Below are positions 15,937-24,887 of a stretch of 64,000 bases of DNA, piece by piece. The stretch lies in contig NZ_CP036291.1 in assembly GCF_007750855.1 (NCBI RefSeq), forward strand, positions 682,001 through 746,000, given 5' to 3'. The notes beneath the pieces are model-generated. The model did not search any database and was not told the DNA's origin. It saw only the letters and a list, made by a program, of their open reading frames with translations. A program made the position numbers and the translations under genes. The stretch is from Pirellulimonas nuda. Its GTDB lineage: Bacteria; Planctomycetota; Planctomycetia; Pirellulales; Lacipirellulaceae. Position 1 is the stretch's first letter; every line of letters begins with the position of its first letter.

Positions 15937-17700
15937 ATGAAGTCCTTGGTCCAGAACCGCCGAAGGGTCCCCGCGCCCAGGCGCGGCGTGGTGATCGTGC
16001 TCACGGGGCTGCTGTTGGTGGTGATCTTTGCGTTCGTGTCGCTCTCGATCGACTCGGGCCGGATCGTGCTCACCGAGACCCAGATGCAGAACGCGGTCGA
16101 CGCCGCGTCGTTGGCCGCGTCGCAGGAGATCACCGCGGCGGTCTACGCCGCCGGCCAGGGGCAGGGCTCCGCGAACATCGACGCGAACTCCGACACCGTC
16201 GCCCGCGCCCGGCTGATGGCCGCCGATATTGCGGCCGCCAACGGCGTGCACGTCGACGCGGACACCGACGTCTTCTTCGGCAAGCGCGGCTACGACTTCA
16301 ACACCGATAGCTGGGTGACCCAGTGGAACCAGTCCCCCTTCAACGTGGTGAAGGTGGTCGCCCGCCGCACGGACGCGGACCTCTCTTCCCCCAACGGCGA
16401 GCTGCCGCTCGCCTTCGGCTGGGCGGTCGGCCGCCAGAGCGTTCCGTTGCAAACCACAGCAACCAGCTTCGTTGAGGCGCGCGACATGGTGCTGGTGCTG
16501 GACTTCTCTGGCTCGATGAGCGACGACACCGAGATCAGCGCCTTCGGTCGACTAGGCCAATCGCAGGTCGAGGCCTCGTTGGACGTCATGTGGGACGAGC
16601 TGCGCGACAGCGACGCCCGCTGGCCCGACAAGCCCAGCGTACAGAAGTGGCTTCCGGCGTTCGGCGGGATCAACTCTTCGGTCGGCACGTACATCAACAG
16701 CAGCAACACCGACTACATCTACGGCCAACTGAAACTGGGAGAGAAAAAATCGGACGGGACGCTCAAGTACCCGTACCCCCAATCGGGCCGCTACAGCGAC
16801 GGCTCTCCCAAAAACTTCCCGACCGACTCGCAGAGCGAGTCGCGGTGGAAGAGCTACATCGACTACGTGAAGAGCAACGGCGGAACGTACAAACGCAAGT
16901 TCGGCTTCCGCTCGCTGATGAACTACATCCAGCAGAACAACCAGATGACGTGGACCGAGTCCGAAGACCTCTGGCGGACCTCGCACTACCCCTTCACCGC
17001 GGTCAAGAACGGCGCCTCGCTCTTCCTGAACTTCCTCGATGAGCTCGGCTACGGCGACGAGATCGGCGTGGTGAGCTACGGCTCCTACGCGGTGTGGGAA
17101 GACTCCCACCAAGACGGCGAGGTTAACCTCGACCTCACCAGCGACCCCATCTCCGACGACTACGCCGCTGTAGACGCCATCCAGCGCCGCCACCAAGCGG
17201 GCCACTACGACGTCTACACCAACATCGGCGACGGCGTGCTCAAGGCCCGGGAGTTGCTCGTCGGCAAAGAAAGCGACGCCAACGACACCGGCCACTCCCG
17301 CTACGGCGCCCGCCCGACCATCATCCTGATGACCGACGGCAACGCCAACCGCCGGCCCAACAACTGGAGCCTGCCCGGCAGCTTCCAGTGGAAGGACTGG
17401 ACGGACTTCGACGGCAACGGCACCGCCGACTACTCCACCAGCGACAAGAACATCCAGTACGCCTTCTGGGAGGTCACCAAGGCGGCCGAACGCGGCATCA
17501 CGGTCCACACCATGGCCGTGGGCGCCGGCGCCGACCGCGACTTCATGCGGGCCGCGGCCTTCGCCGGCAACGGCTTGTTCATCAGCGTGCCGGGGGGTTC
17601 GACCATCGCCGAGATGGAAGACCAGATGCTCGAAGCCTTCGGCCGGATCGCCTCGAAGGTGCCGCCGGCCCAGCTCGTGTACGAGATGCAGAGCAACTAG
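15937..17700 (+). CDS. TadG-like protein with von Willebrand A domain
   Basis: A 587-residue protein. The N-terminal helix RRGVVIVLTGLLLVVIFAFV followed by ESQMQNAVDAA-like sequence (here TETQMQNAVDAASLAASQEI) is the Tad/TadG anchor. A VWA domain follows with an intact metal-site motif DFSGSMSDD (DxSxS), a central insertion of about 150 residues rich in Tyr/Ser/Asp, and the later ILMTDGNANRR strand. Start ATG 15937 follows a GGAGA site. Placed 97 bases after two tadE-like genes, it completes a pseudopilin-type trio. The secretion ATPase, TadB/TadC and prepilin peptidase are not in the window. Confidence 0.87.
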   Translation: MKSLVQNRRRVPAPRRGVVIVLTGLLLVVIFAFVSLSIDSGRIVLTETQMQNAVDAASLAASQEITAAVYAAGQGQGSANIDANSDTVARARLMAADIAAANGVHVDADTDVFFGKRGYDFNTDSWVTQWNQSPFNVVKVVARRTDADLSSPNGELPLAFGWAVGRQSVPLQTTATSFVEARDMVLVLDFSGSMSDDTEISAFGRLGQSQVEASLDVMWDELRDSDARWPDKPSVQKWLPAFGGINSSVGTYINSSNTDYIYGQLKLGEKKSDGTLKYPYPQSGRYSDGSPKNFPTDSQSESRWKSYIDYVKSNGGTYKRKFGFRSLMNYIQQNNQMTWTESEDLWRTSHYPFTAVKNGASLFLNFLDELGYGDEIGVVSYGSYAVWEDSHQDGEVNLDLTSDPISDDYAAVDAIQRRHQAGHYDVYTNIGDGVLKARELLVGKESDANDTGHSRYGARPTIILMTDGNANRRPNNWSLPGSFQWKDWTDFDGNGTADYSTSDKNIQYAFWEVTKAAERGITVHTMAVGAGADRDFMRAAAFAGNGLFISVPGGSTIAEMEDQMLEAFGRIASKVPPAQLVYEMQSN

Positions 17701-17847
17701 CGCGGCAGAGCCGCGGGACGCGCAAGCGAGAAAAGCCCACGGATACTAGAGCCGATCGACGCTATCGATTGAGCGGAGCGAGCCCCGGAGTTGCAACTGT
17801 TGCAGCCCCGGGGCTCCTCTCATTGGCGGCCCGCATGGAGGGCGCAT

Positions 17848-17915
17848 GGAGCCGGAAGCGTCAGCGCCCGGAGGAGTGGTTGCTGTGACCTCCGGGCGCT
17901 GACGCTTCCGGCTCC
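17848..17915 (+). repeat. Perfect palindrome after the TadG gene
   Basis: Two 27-base arms (17848-17874 and 17889-17915) beginning GGAGCCGGAAGCGTCAGCGC are perfectly complementary around a 14-base loop. Just upstream, 17780-17817 has a weaker hairpin (GAGCCCCGG and CCGGGGCTC). The palindrome lies between convergent genes (TadG-like rightward, tadA leftward), so bidirectional termination is possible; no T-run follows. Confidence 0.85.
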
Positions 17916-17938
17916 AACCACGCGCGTCGCGCAGCGAC

Positions 17939-18664
<726 letters not shown>

Positions 18665-18682
18665 TCAGCCGCACCCCGCCGG

Positions 18683-18688
18683 TACAAT
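18683..18688 (+). promoter_or_regulatory. Possible -10 box (TACAAT) of VanZ-like gene
   Basis: GGTACAATCG places a good -10 hexamer only seven bases before the ATG at 18696. If used, transcription would start at or next to the A of the start codon, giving a leaderless message. Confidence 0.35.
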
Positions 18689-18695
18689 CGATCGG

Positions 18696-19154
18696 ATGAG
18701 AATGTTCCTACCCACCAACCCGCGGTTCTGGGCCCTGCTGGCCGTGGGCTACTGGCTGTCGCTGCTGGTGGCCACGCACCTCCCCGCAGACCTCGCCCCC
18801 GCGCACGCGGGCTCCTGGGACAAGGTGGCCCACACCGTCGGGTTCGGGCTGCTGGCGCTGTTCTGCGGCATCGCATGGCGGCTGGTTGCCGGCGCCCTCG
18901 GGCTGCGGGAATCCGCAGCAATCCTGCTTACGCTGTCGATCTACGCGGCCATCGACGAATGCACCCAACCCTGGTTCGGCCGCAACTGCGACCCCCTCGA
19001 CTGGGCCGCCGACATGGCGGGGGCATCTGCGGGACTCGCCGCAGCGATGGTGCTAATCGCCGTCGTCCGCCGCCCCCGCCGCCGCGCCCGACCCACCCCA
19101 ACGCCGCCGACCGTTCATAGCAGCGGGGAAGAGTTCGCCGTCGGGGCCAACTAG
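18696..19154 (+). CDS. VanZ-like membrane protein
   Basis: A 152-residue protein with four predicted membrane helices. The VanZ-family marks are SWDKVAHTVGFGLLALF (conserved DKxxH) and the acidic IYAAIDECTQPWFG (DExxQ), then DPLDWAADMAGASAG. It ends in a basic, Pro/Thr-rich tail of about 30 residues. The biochemical role of stand-alone VanZ-like proteins is not established; phospholipid or envelope modification has been proposed for relatives. The ATG at 18696 is directly before RMFLPTNPRFW. Confidence 0.82.
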   Translation: MRMFLPTNPRFWALLAVGYWLSLLVATHLPADLAPAHAGSWDKVAHTVGFGLLALFCGIAWRLVAGALGLRESAAILLTLSIYAAIDECTQPWFGRNCDPLDWAADMAGASAGLAAAMVLIAVVRRPRRRARPTPTPPTVHSSGEEFAVGAN

Positions 19155-19307
19155 CCGGCGGTCAAAACCCCCGGGCCGGCATCTGCGCCCGGGATCCGGG
19201 ATCCTCTCGGCGACCTGCATCCCATGCGCGCGTTGATCGCACTGGGACGCCCCCTCGATGCCGACCCCCGTGGGTAAGACGGCCCCCCTCGGCGGCGTCC
19301 CAACCGC

Positions 19308-20039
19308 ATGAGAGCGGCCGAAGCCCCGAACCCAGCGGCCGGGCGCCCAGCGCCGGCCTCATGGACCCCCGACCGGCGCCTGGGGTACGATCGCACGCGT
19401 GACTGGAACGGATTTGCCCTAGCGAGCCCCGACGTGCCCGAAACCGACGCCGACGATTGGATCAGGCGGCTCCGCTCGTCGGGGCCCGAGCACGACGCCG
19501 CGCTGGCCGAGTTGCGGCGGGTGCTGGTGCGTGGGCTGTCGCGGTCGCTGGCCGACCGTGGCGGCGGCGAGGCGTTTGCCGAAGACATCGCCCAGGACGC
19601 GCTGTTGAAGATCACCCGCTCGCTCGACACGTTCGAGGGACGCAGCCGGTTCACGACCTGGGCGATCACCATCGCCACGCGGCTGGCGATCAGCGAGCTG
19701 CGGCGTCGGCGGTTTCAAGACGTGTCGCTGCACTCCGTCACCAAGCCGGGCGAACGCAGCCTGGAGATCGCTATCGACGGCCAACCGGGGCCAGAGCAGC
19801 AGAGCGAGCGCGAAGAGCTGCTCGTGCAACTGCGGCGGCTGATCGACGAGGGGCTGACCCCCCGTCAACGCGAGGCGACCCACGCCCTGCTCGACGGGAT
19901 GCCGGTCGAGGAGTTCGCCTACCGCACCGGCAGCAACCGCAACGCGGTGTACAAACTTGTCCATGACGCCCGCGCAAAGCTGCGCGTGGGCCTTGAAGAA
20001 GCGGGCGTGACCGCGGACGACATCGCGGCAACGCTCTAA
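19308..20039 (+). CDS. ECF-type RNA polymerase sigma factor
   Basis: Up to 243 residues. Region 2 is seen as EAFAEDIAQDALLKITRS and FTTWAITIATRLAISELRRR; region 4 is LTPRQREATHALLDGMPVEE followed by the helix-turn-helix FAYRTGSNRNAVYKLVHDAR. The first 42 residues are Pro/Ala/Arg-rich and unlike sigma factors, so translation may begin at the GTG at 19434 (VPETDADDWIRRL). The next gene, 13 bases downstream, encodes a small Cys/His protein that probably holds it inactive. Its target promoters are unknown. Confidence 0.85.
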   Translation: MRAAEAPNPAAGRPAPASWTPDRRLGYDRTRDWNGFALASPDVPETDADDWIRRLRSSGPEHDAALAELRRVLVRGLSRSLADRGGGEAFAEDIAQDALLKITRSLDTFEGRSRFTTWAITIATRLAISELRRRRFQDVSLHSVTKPGERSLEIAIDGQPGPEQQSEREELLVQLRRLIDEGLTPRQREATHALLDGMPVEEFAYRTGSNRNAVYKLVHDARAKLRVGLEEAGVTADDIAATL

Positions 20040-20052
20040 AGGGGACCGAGCC

Positions 20053-20316
20053 ATGGCGCTCACCAACGAACAAATCAAAACCCTACTCAGCCTGGTCTGC
20101 ACAACCTGCGACGACTCGCTGGACTGCGACGGCTGCTACGAACGCGTCGCCGAGTTTGCCGAGGCAGAGCTGACCGGCCGGCCGCTGTGCGAGGCGCTGT
20201 GCGCCGTCCGCACCCACCTGAAGAACTGCCCCTGTTGTGCAGACGAGTACCGGGCGCTGCTGGCGGCGCTCGAGGAGCTGAAGCAGGCGGGTCCGGAGGC
20301 TTCGCAGGAATGCTAG
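20053..20316 (+). CDS. Putative zinc-binding anti-sigma factor
   Basis: An 87-residue soluble protein rich in Cys. RTHLKNCPCCADEYRALLAA contains the HxxxCxxC core of zf-HC2/ZAS anti-sigma domains; CTTCDDSLDCDGC near the start provides further possible zinc ligands. It has no membrane helix, so it would act in the cytoplasm. It lies 13 bases after the ECF sigma gene, the usual order for a sigma/anti-sigma pair. A Cys-rich ZAS protein could sense redox or zinc status, which is inference. TGA/TAG context and length look normal. Confidence 0.7.
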   Translation: MALTNEQIKTLLSLVCTTCDDSLDCDGCYERVAEFAEAELTGRPLCEALCAVRTHLKNCPCCADEYRALLAALEELKQAGPEASQEC

Positions 20317-20341
20317 GGAGCGGCGCCGTCAAACGAGCTGC

Positions 20342-20406
20342 GCCGGGGGCGGGGACGCCCCGGCTCGCTTGAGCCAAGTGTGAGCCGGGGCGTCCCCGCC
20401 CCCGGC
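20342..20406 (+). repeat. Perfect palindrome between anti-sigma gene and trxB
   Basis: Two perfectly complementary 25-base arms (20342-20366 and 20382-20406), reading GCCGGGGGCGGGGACGCCCC and onward, enclose a 15-base loop. Strong GC hairpin, no T-run. It resembles in organisation, not sequence, the palindromes at 11930, 17848, 28512 and 58154. Confidence 0.85.
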
Positions 20407-20528
20407 CTAGCGCGGGTAGCCGCCGTCCCGCTGCCAACTCACCGCCCCCCGCACGGTTCCGCCATTGTTAGCGTCTTCCTATACTATCGCGTCACTCCAA
20501 CACCTAGCGTTCCCAAGGATACCCCCTC

Positions 20529-21575
20529 GTGCCTGAGCATCTGGTCATCATCGGCAGCGGCCCCGCCGGCTGGACCGCCGCCATCTACGCCGCCCGCGCC
20601 AACCTGAACCCGCTGGTGTTCGAGGGCGCAATCACGGAAGAAAACCGTCAGGACGGCACGCTCCCCTTGGGCCAGCTTGCGCTGACAACCGAGGTAGAGA
20701 ACTTCCCCGGCTTCCCCGCCGGCGACATGAGCGGCTACCTCAAGGACGCACTGCACGACGACCACAGCTACCTGGCCGAAATGCATAAAAAGGAGGGCGT
20801 CTCCGGCCCCGAGCTGATGCACCTGATGCGTCAGCAGGCCATGAACTTCGGCGCCCGCGTGGTGACGGACGACATCGCCAAGGTCGACCTCTCCAAGCGA
20901 CCCTTCAAGGTCACCCCCAGCGAGGGTGACGCGGTCGAGGCCCACTGCCTGATCATCGCCACGGGCGCCCGGGCGAACTACCTGGGGCTCACCTCGGAGC
21001 AGAAGTACAAGAACATGGGCGTCAGCGCCTGCGCCGTTTGCGACGGCGCCCTGCCCCGCTTCCGCAACAAGCCGCTGGTGGTGGTGGGCGGGGGCGACTC
21101 GGCCGTGGAAGAGGCCGACTACCTCAGCAAGTTCGCCAGCAAGGTCTACCTGATCCACCGCCGCGAGGAGCTGCGTGCGTCGAAGATCATGGCGGACCGC
21201 GCCCTGAACAACAAGAAGATCGACATCCAGTGGAACAGCGAGGTCGAGGAGGTGCTGGGGAGCGACGAGAAGGGGGTCACCGGCGCCCGACTCAAGAGCA
21301 CCACCGACGGCAGCACCCGCGAGGTCGAGGCGGCCGGCATGTTCCTGGCCATCGGCCACACCCCCAACACCCGCTTCCTGGAGGGCCAGCTCGAGATGAC
21401 CTCCAAGAAGTACCTCAAGTGGACGGTCCCCTTCCGCACCAACACCAGCGTCGAAGGGGTCTTCGCCGCGGGCGACGTGGCGGACGACTACTACCGCCAA
21501 GCGGTGACGGCCGCGGGGACGGGGTGCATGGCGGCGCTTGACGCGGAGCGGTGGTTGGCTTCGGAGGGGATTTAG
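20529..21575 (+). CDS. trxB: Thioredoxin reductase
   Basis: A 348-residue FAD/NADPH disulfide reductase that regenerates reduced thioredoxin. FAD loop [16 protein letters not shown], redox-active CAVCDG, NADPH loop [12 protein letters not shown] and the C-terminal [19 protein letters not shown] are all intact. It is slightly longer than the 315-320 residue norm because of an insertion around residues 70-100 ([20 protein letters not shown]). The start is GTG at 20529 ([11 protein letters not shown]). The following glycosyltransferase gene begins 45 bases later in the same direction. Confidence 0.95.
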   Translation: MPEHLVIIGSGPAGWTAAIYAARANLNPLVFEGAITEENRQDGTLPLGQLALTTEVENFPGFPAGDMSGYLKDALHDDHSYLAEMHKKEGVSGPELMHLMRQQAMNFGARVVTDDIAKVDLSKRPFKVTPSEGDAVEAHCLIIATGARANYLGLTSEQKYKNMGVSACAVCDGALPRFRNKPLVVVGGGDSAVEEADYLSKFASKVYLIHRREELRASKIMADRALNNKKIDIQWNSEVEEVLGSDEKGVTGARLKSTTDGSTREVEAAGMFLAIGHTPNTRFLEGQLEMTSKKYLKWTVPFRTNTSVEGVFAAGDVADDYYRQAVTAAGTGCMAALDAERWLASEGI

Positions 21576-21620
21576 GTGGCGCGGGCCGACGCGACCGTGT
21601 CGCGCAACGGCGCGTCCGAG

Positions 21621-22838
21621 ATGAAGGTGCTCATCTTCGAACCCCACTTCAACGGGCACCGCAGCATCTATGTGCGGCACATCATCGATGCGTGCCGTGG
21701 CCTGGCGATCGAACTAACATTGGCCACCACGGTCGGCGTGCTCGATCAAGAAGAGTATCAAAAATCTCTGGCGCCGCTCGCGGATGAGTTCAAGCTGGAC
21801 GCGTCGATCGCGCCCGCGACGGGTTCGCACACCAGCATTGCTCGGCACGGCGCCGCTCAACTACGCAAGGCCATCCGCCGCAGCGGTGCGCAGCACGCGT
21901 ACCTGCCCTACGGCGACGGCGTTTCGCAGTTTGTTTGCCTGGGCGCGCTGCTCGGTCAGCGGCGATTGCCGTGCGAGATTGAAGTGATCCTGCACCACTC
22001 GCAGCACTCCTACCCGCAAAGTCGCGTGCGAAAACGGCTGCGTCTGCAGGTGGAACGCGCCGCCTGGCGGGCCAGCCCTTTCGAAAGGGTGCACCACGTC
22101 GACTTCCTGGAGTACCGCGGCTGGAGCGAACGCGGCATCGCTGCCGGCATGTGCGTGCTGCTGCCCGACCCTGTTGAATGTCCCCCGCCGATGGAGAAGC
22201 GGGTTGCACGCGAGAAACTCGGACTGACGACTGACGGGTTGTGGATGGGGGTCGTGGGCCTGATCGACGAGCGCAAGGGGTGCCACCGTGCGCTTGAGGC
22301 CCTCCGACTCGCGGACCTGCCGAGCGACGCGCGGTTGCTGCTGGCGGGCTCGCACAGCCCGCAGATCCGAGAGCTGCTTGCAACCCGCTACAAGCCGCTG
22401 GTTGACGCGGGGCGGGTCGTGTCGCGCGATGGGTTCCTTCCGCTGGCCGAGTTGCACGCGGCGCTCGCGGCACTCGATTTGTCGCTTGTAACGCACCAGA
22501 ACCACATTGGCATCTCTAGCATCGCGCTGCGATCCGCCGCGGCGGGGAGGCCTGTGCTGGGCGCGAACACCGGCTGGATCGAAGCGATCGTCCCACGGTT
22601 CGACCTGGGTTGGACCTGCGACGTGACCGATCCGGCGAACCTTGCGCAGGCCATCGAAGCGGCGCTTCCAAAGGCCGCGACCTGGCGGCTGGGGCCAGCG
22701 GGAGCGAAATTACTGGCGTTCCACGACGTCGCCAACTTCCGCGCTTGTATTGCCCGCCGCCTCCGAAAGCGTCTGGACTTGCCCGACGATTCGCAGCGGA
22801 TTGATTGGAGCGCCGTCGAATCCGCCGTCGACGCCTAA
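21621..22838 (+). CDS. Glycosyltransferase, GT4-like fold
   Basis: A 405-residue GT-B protein. MKVLIFEPHFNGHRSIYVRH begins the N-terminal domain with the substrate loop FNGH; the C-terminal domain has GVVGLIDERKGCHRALEAL (nucleotide-sugar binding strand) and ISSIALRSAAAGRPVLGANT, in place of the usual EPFGxxxxEAMA. This suggests a GT4 relative that transfers a sugar to a lipid-linked or polymer acceptor. ATG 21621 was chosen; a GTG at 21576 is possible. It converges with the next glycosyltransferase gene and the two stop codons overlap by four bases. Confidence 0.78.
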   Translation: MKVLIFEPHFNGHRSIYVRHIIDACRGLAIELTLATTVGVLDQEEYQKSLAPLADEFKLDASIAPATGSHTSIARHGAAQLRKAIRRSGAQHAYLPYGDGVSQFVCLGALLGQRRLPCEIEVILHHSQHSYPQSRVRKRLRLQVERAAWRASPFERVHHVDFLEYRGWSERGIAAGMCVLLPDPVECPPPMEKRVAREKLGLTTDGLWMGVVGLIDERKGCHRALEALRLADLPSDARLLLAGSHSPQIRELLATRYKPLVDAGRVVSRDGFLPLAELHAALAALDLSLVTHQNHIGISSIALRSAAAGRPVLGANTGWIEAIVPRFDLGWTCDVTDPANLAQAIEAALPKAATWRLGPAGAKLLAFHDVANFRACIARRLRKRLDLPDDSQRIDWSAVESAVDA

Positions 22839-24070
22839 GACGACGGAAGCGAGCGTTTGTTGTGCTGCGCGATCGACGCTTCGAGCAGGCCCTCGACGCG
22901 GTCGATCATCTGCGACATCTGCAAGCCTTCTTCGACTTCGCGCCGGGCTTGGGTTCTGAGACGCTCGGCCAGCCCATCCTCAATGACCAAGCGGGTCAGG
23001 CAGCGCGCCGCCGCTTCGGCGTCTCCCGGCGGGTAGGTCAGACAGTTTTCTCCGTCGCGGCACAGTTCTGTCGTCCCGCCGGTTGTGGTCGCGACGACGG
23101 CCAAACCAGACGCCATGGCCTCCATCACGCCGATGCTGAACGGCTCGTGCCATTCGGACGGCAGGACGTAAACGTCGTGCGATTGGTAGACGCACAGTAG
23201 TTCCTCTCGCGCCACGTGCGCCAAGAACTCAACCCGCAGCGTGACGCCCCCCTCTTCGGCCAAACGCTGCAGCCGCGTACGGTACGCCTCGGAAGGGCAG
23301 CGGCCGACAACGGTCAGGCAGATCTCCTGTGAGCAGTCGCGCGCCGCGACGCCGAAGGCCTCGACCAACGTATGCACCCCCTTGGGTTCCTCAATACGGC
23401 CCGCAAAGAGGACCTTTCTCGCGGCGCGGGCCTCGGCGCGGAACGGGAGCTGATCGAGCTCGACCCCCCAGTGCACCACGTGCGGCGACTCGAGTTCTAC
23501 GCCCGCCTCGGCGGCTTCGTCGCGGATGAAGCCGCTGACGAACTGTGCGTCCCGCGCCTTGAGCGTCGAGGACCGCGGGGCGATCCCCAGCCGGGATAGC
23601 AGCCGCCGGAACGCGGACCGGAACGCCCCCTGCCGCTTCTGCCTGGCGCCCGCCCAACCGGCGGTCGCGGTGCGCGTCATCCAGTGATCGCTGACGTAGT
23701 AGACCACGAGGTAGCCCTGGTCTTCGGCCAACCAGCCGATGGAAGTCGAAACGCCTACCGGGCTGAACACGTACACGAGCTCGGGCTTGACGTCGCTTAG
23801 AGTCCGTGCGAGCTGGCGAGCATTGCGCCATTGGCGGCGTGAGGTTTCCCAGTACCGGCCCAGCCGCGTTGTCGGTTTGGCCACGAAATTCCCCGACAGC
23901 CTGCGGAGGACGTGCCCCTGATCGACGGGCGCCGCCACGCCGTACGTGCTTGTCAGGACCGTGACTTCATGCCCGCGGGCGCGGAGCCCCTCGGCCACGT
24001 CTCGGCAGCCGAGCTCGTAGCCCCCCAGGTAGTGGGGCGGGTAGAGGTTGGAGATGACTAGGATTCGCAT
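22835..24070 (-). CDS. Glycosyltransferase family 4
   Basis: A 411-residue GT-B enzyme. MRILVISNLYPPHYLGGYEL gives the N-terminal Gly-rich acceptor loop (LGGYE); ARKVLFAGRIEEPKGVHTLV and SEWHEPFSIGVMEAMASGLA are the canonical GT4 donor-binding motifs (E-x7-E as EPFSIGVME). It would add a sugar to a growing surface glycan on the cytoplasmic face. Last gene of a leftward group (TylF-like, flippase, methyltransferase, this gene) with gaps of 5-35 bases, so probably one operon. Confidence 0.9.
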   Translation of the reverse strand: MRILVISNLYPPHYLGGYELGCRDVAEGLRARGHEVTVLTSTYGVAAPVDQGHVLRRLSGNFVAKPTTRLGRYWETSRRQWRNARQLARTLSDVKPELVYVFSPVGVSTSIGWLAEDQGYLVVYYVSDHWMTRTATAGWAGARQKRQGAFRSAFRRLLSRLGIAPRSSTLKARDAQFVSGFIRDEAAEAGVELESPHVVHWGVELDQLPFRAEARAARKVLFAGRIEEPKGVHTLVEAFGVAARDCSQEICLTVVGRCPSEAYRTRLQRLAEEGGVTLRVEFLAHVAREELLCVYQSHDVYVLPSEWHEPFSIGVMEAMASGLAVVATTTGGTTELCRDGENCLTYPPGDAEAAARCLTRLVIEDGLAERLRTQARREVEEGLQMSQMIDRVEGLLEASIAQHNKRSLPSS

Positions 24071-24105
24071 GGCAGGCCTGAGGCTTCACGCTTGGCGCCA
24101 GATCT

Positions 24106-24882
24106 TCACGCCTCGCGGCGGAGCACGGCAAGGTTCGATTGGTAGATGAGCCCGCCGCCGGAGGGCTCCGTAAACCGCGTCATCCATCCGCTACGCAGCG
24201 CTTCGTGCGACGCGTGCTTCAACAAGCGGGCGGCGCCGGTGACCATCCAAGAAAGCGGGCCCCGAGTCGCGGGTTTGAACGTGACCGACGCCAGCATTGT
24301 GCCGAGCGCTTCGCGACCGCCGCCGAGTTGTTCAATCCGCTCTACCGTCAGGCCGGCGTGCTGCGCGTGCCACGCGATTGCGTGTGGGGTGGCGCGCCAG
24401 AAGTCGTAAGGCTGCTCATGCAGGCGGTAAACGAACGGGCACGTCATCAGCACCCGTCCCCCCACGGCCAGCAGCGAATAAAGGTTTGCGAACGCAGCCT
24501 TCCAGTCCGCAACATGCTCAAAGACCTCCGTGCACAGCAGCAGGTCGAAGGGTCCGCGCGCAGAGAGCGACGCAGGGAGATCGCCGTCAATCGTGCCGAG
24601 CTCATCGACGTCACCTCGGATGTTTTGAAGCACGTCAAAACTGGCGTAGTGGAAACCGAGCCGCTGGGCGAGAGGCCGGAAGGGTTGCTCGCCGCAGCCT
24701 ACGTCCAGGAGCCGCTGTTTCGGGCCGGCCGTGGAGAGGCTCTCGAGCGTCTGCTCGATCTCCCGTCGGAGGAGCGGCACAATGAAGCAGTCGGGACGGC
24801 GTACGCCCGCAGAGTAGTCGGACCTGCGGTAGACGTCGCGCGGGTCCTGGTTGGAATCGGAGGTTTGAGTTTCAGCTGCCAT
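24106..24882 (-). CDS. SAM-dependent methyltransferase (class I)
   Basis: A 258-residue methyltransferase. RLLDVGCGEQPFRPLAQRL is SAM-binding motif I; FDLLLCTEVFEHVADWKAAF corresponds to motifs around the acceptor strand, and LAVGGRVLMTCPFVYRLHEQ to motif IV/V with a YDFWR that follows. Such type 11/12 enzymes are common in polysaccharide loci, where they methylate sugars. ATG 24882 (MAAETQTSDSNQD) is five bases after the stop of the flippase gene, indicating coupled expression; longer in-frame translation upstream would overlap the flippase gene extensively. Confidence 0.85.
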   Translation of the reverse strand: MAAETQTSDSNQDPRDVYRRSDYSAGVRRPDCFIVPLLRREIEQTLESLSTAGPKQRLLDVGCGEQPFRPLAQRLGFHYASFDVLQNIRGDVDELGTIDGDLPASLSARGPFDLLLCTEVFEHVADWKAAFANLYSLLAVGGRVLMTCPFVYRLHEQPYDFWRATPHAIAWHAQHAGLTVERIEQLGGGREALGTMLASVTFKPATRGPLSWMVTGAARLLKHASHEALRSGWMTRFTEPSGGGLIYQSNLAVLRREA

Positions 24883-24887
24883 TTCCG

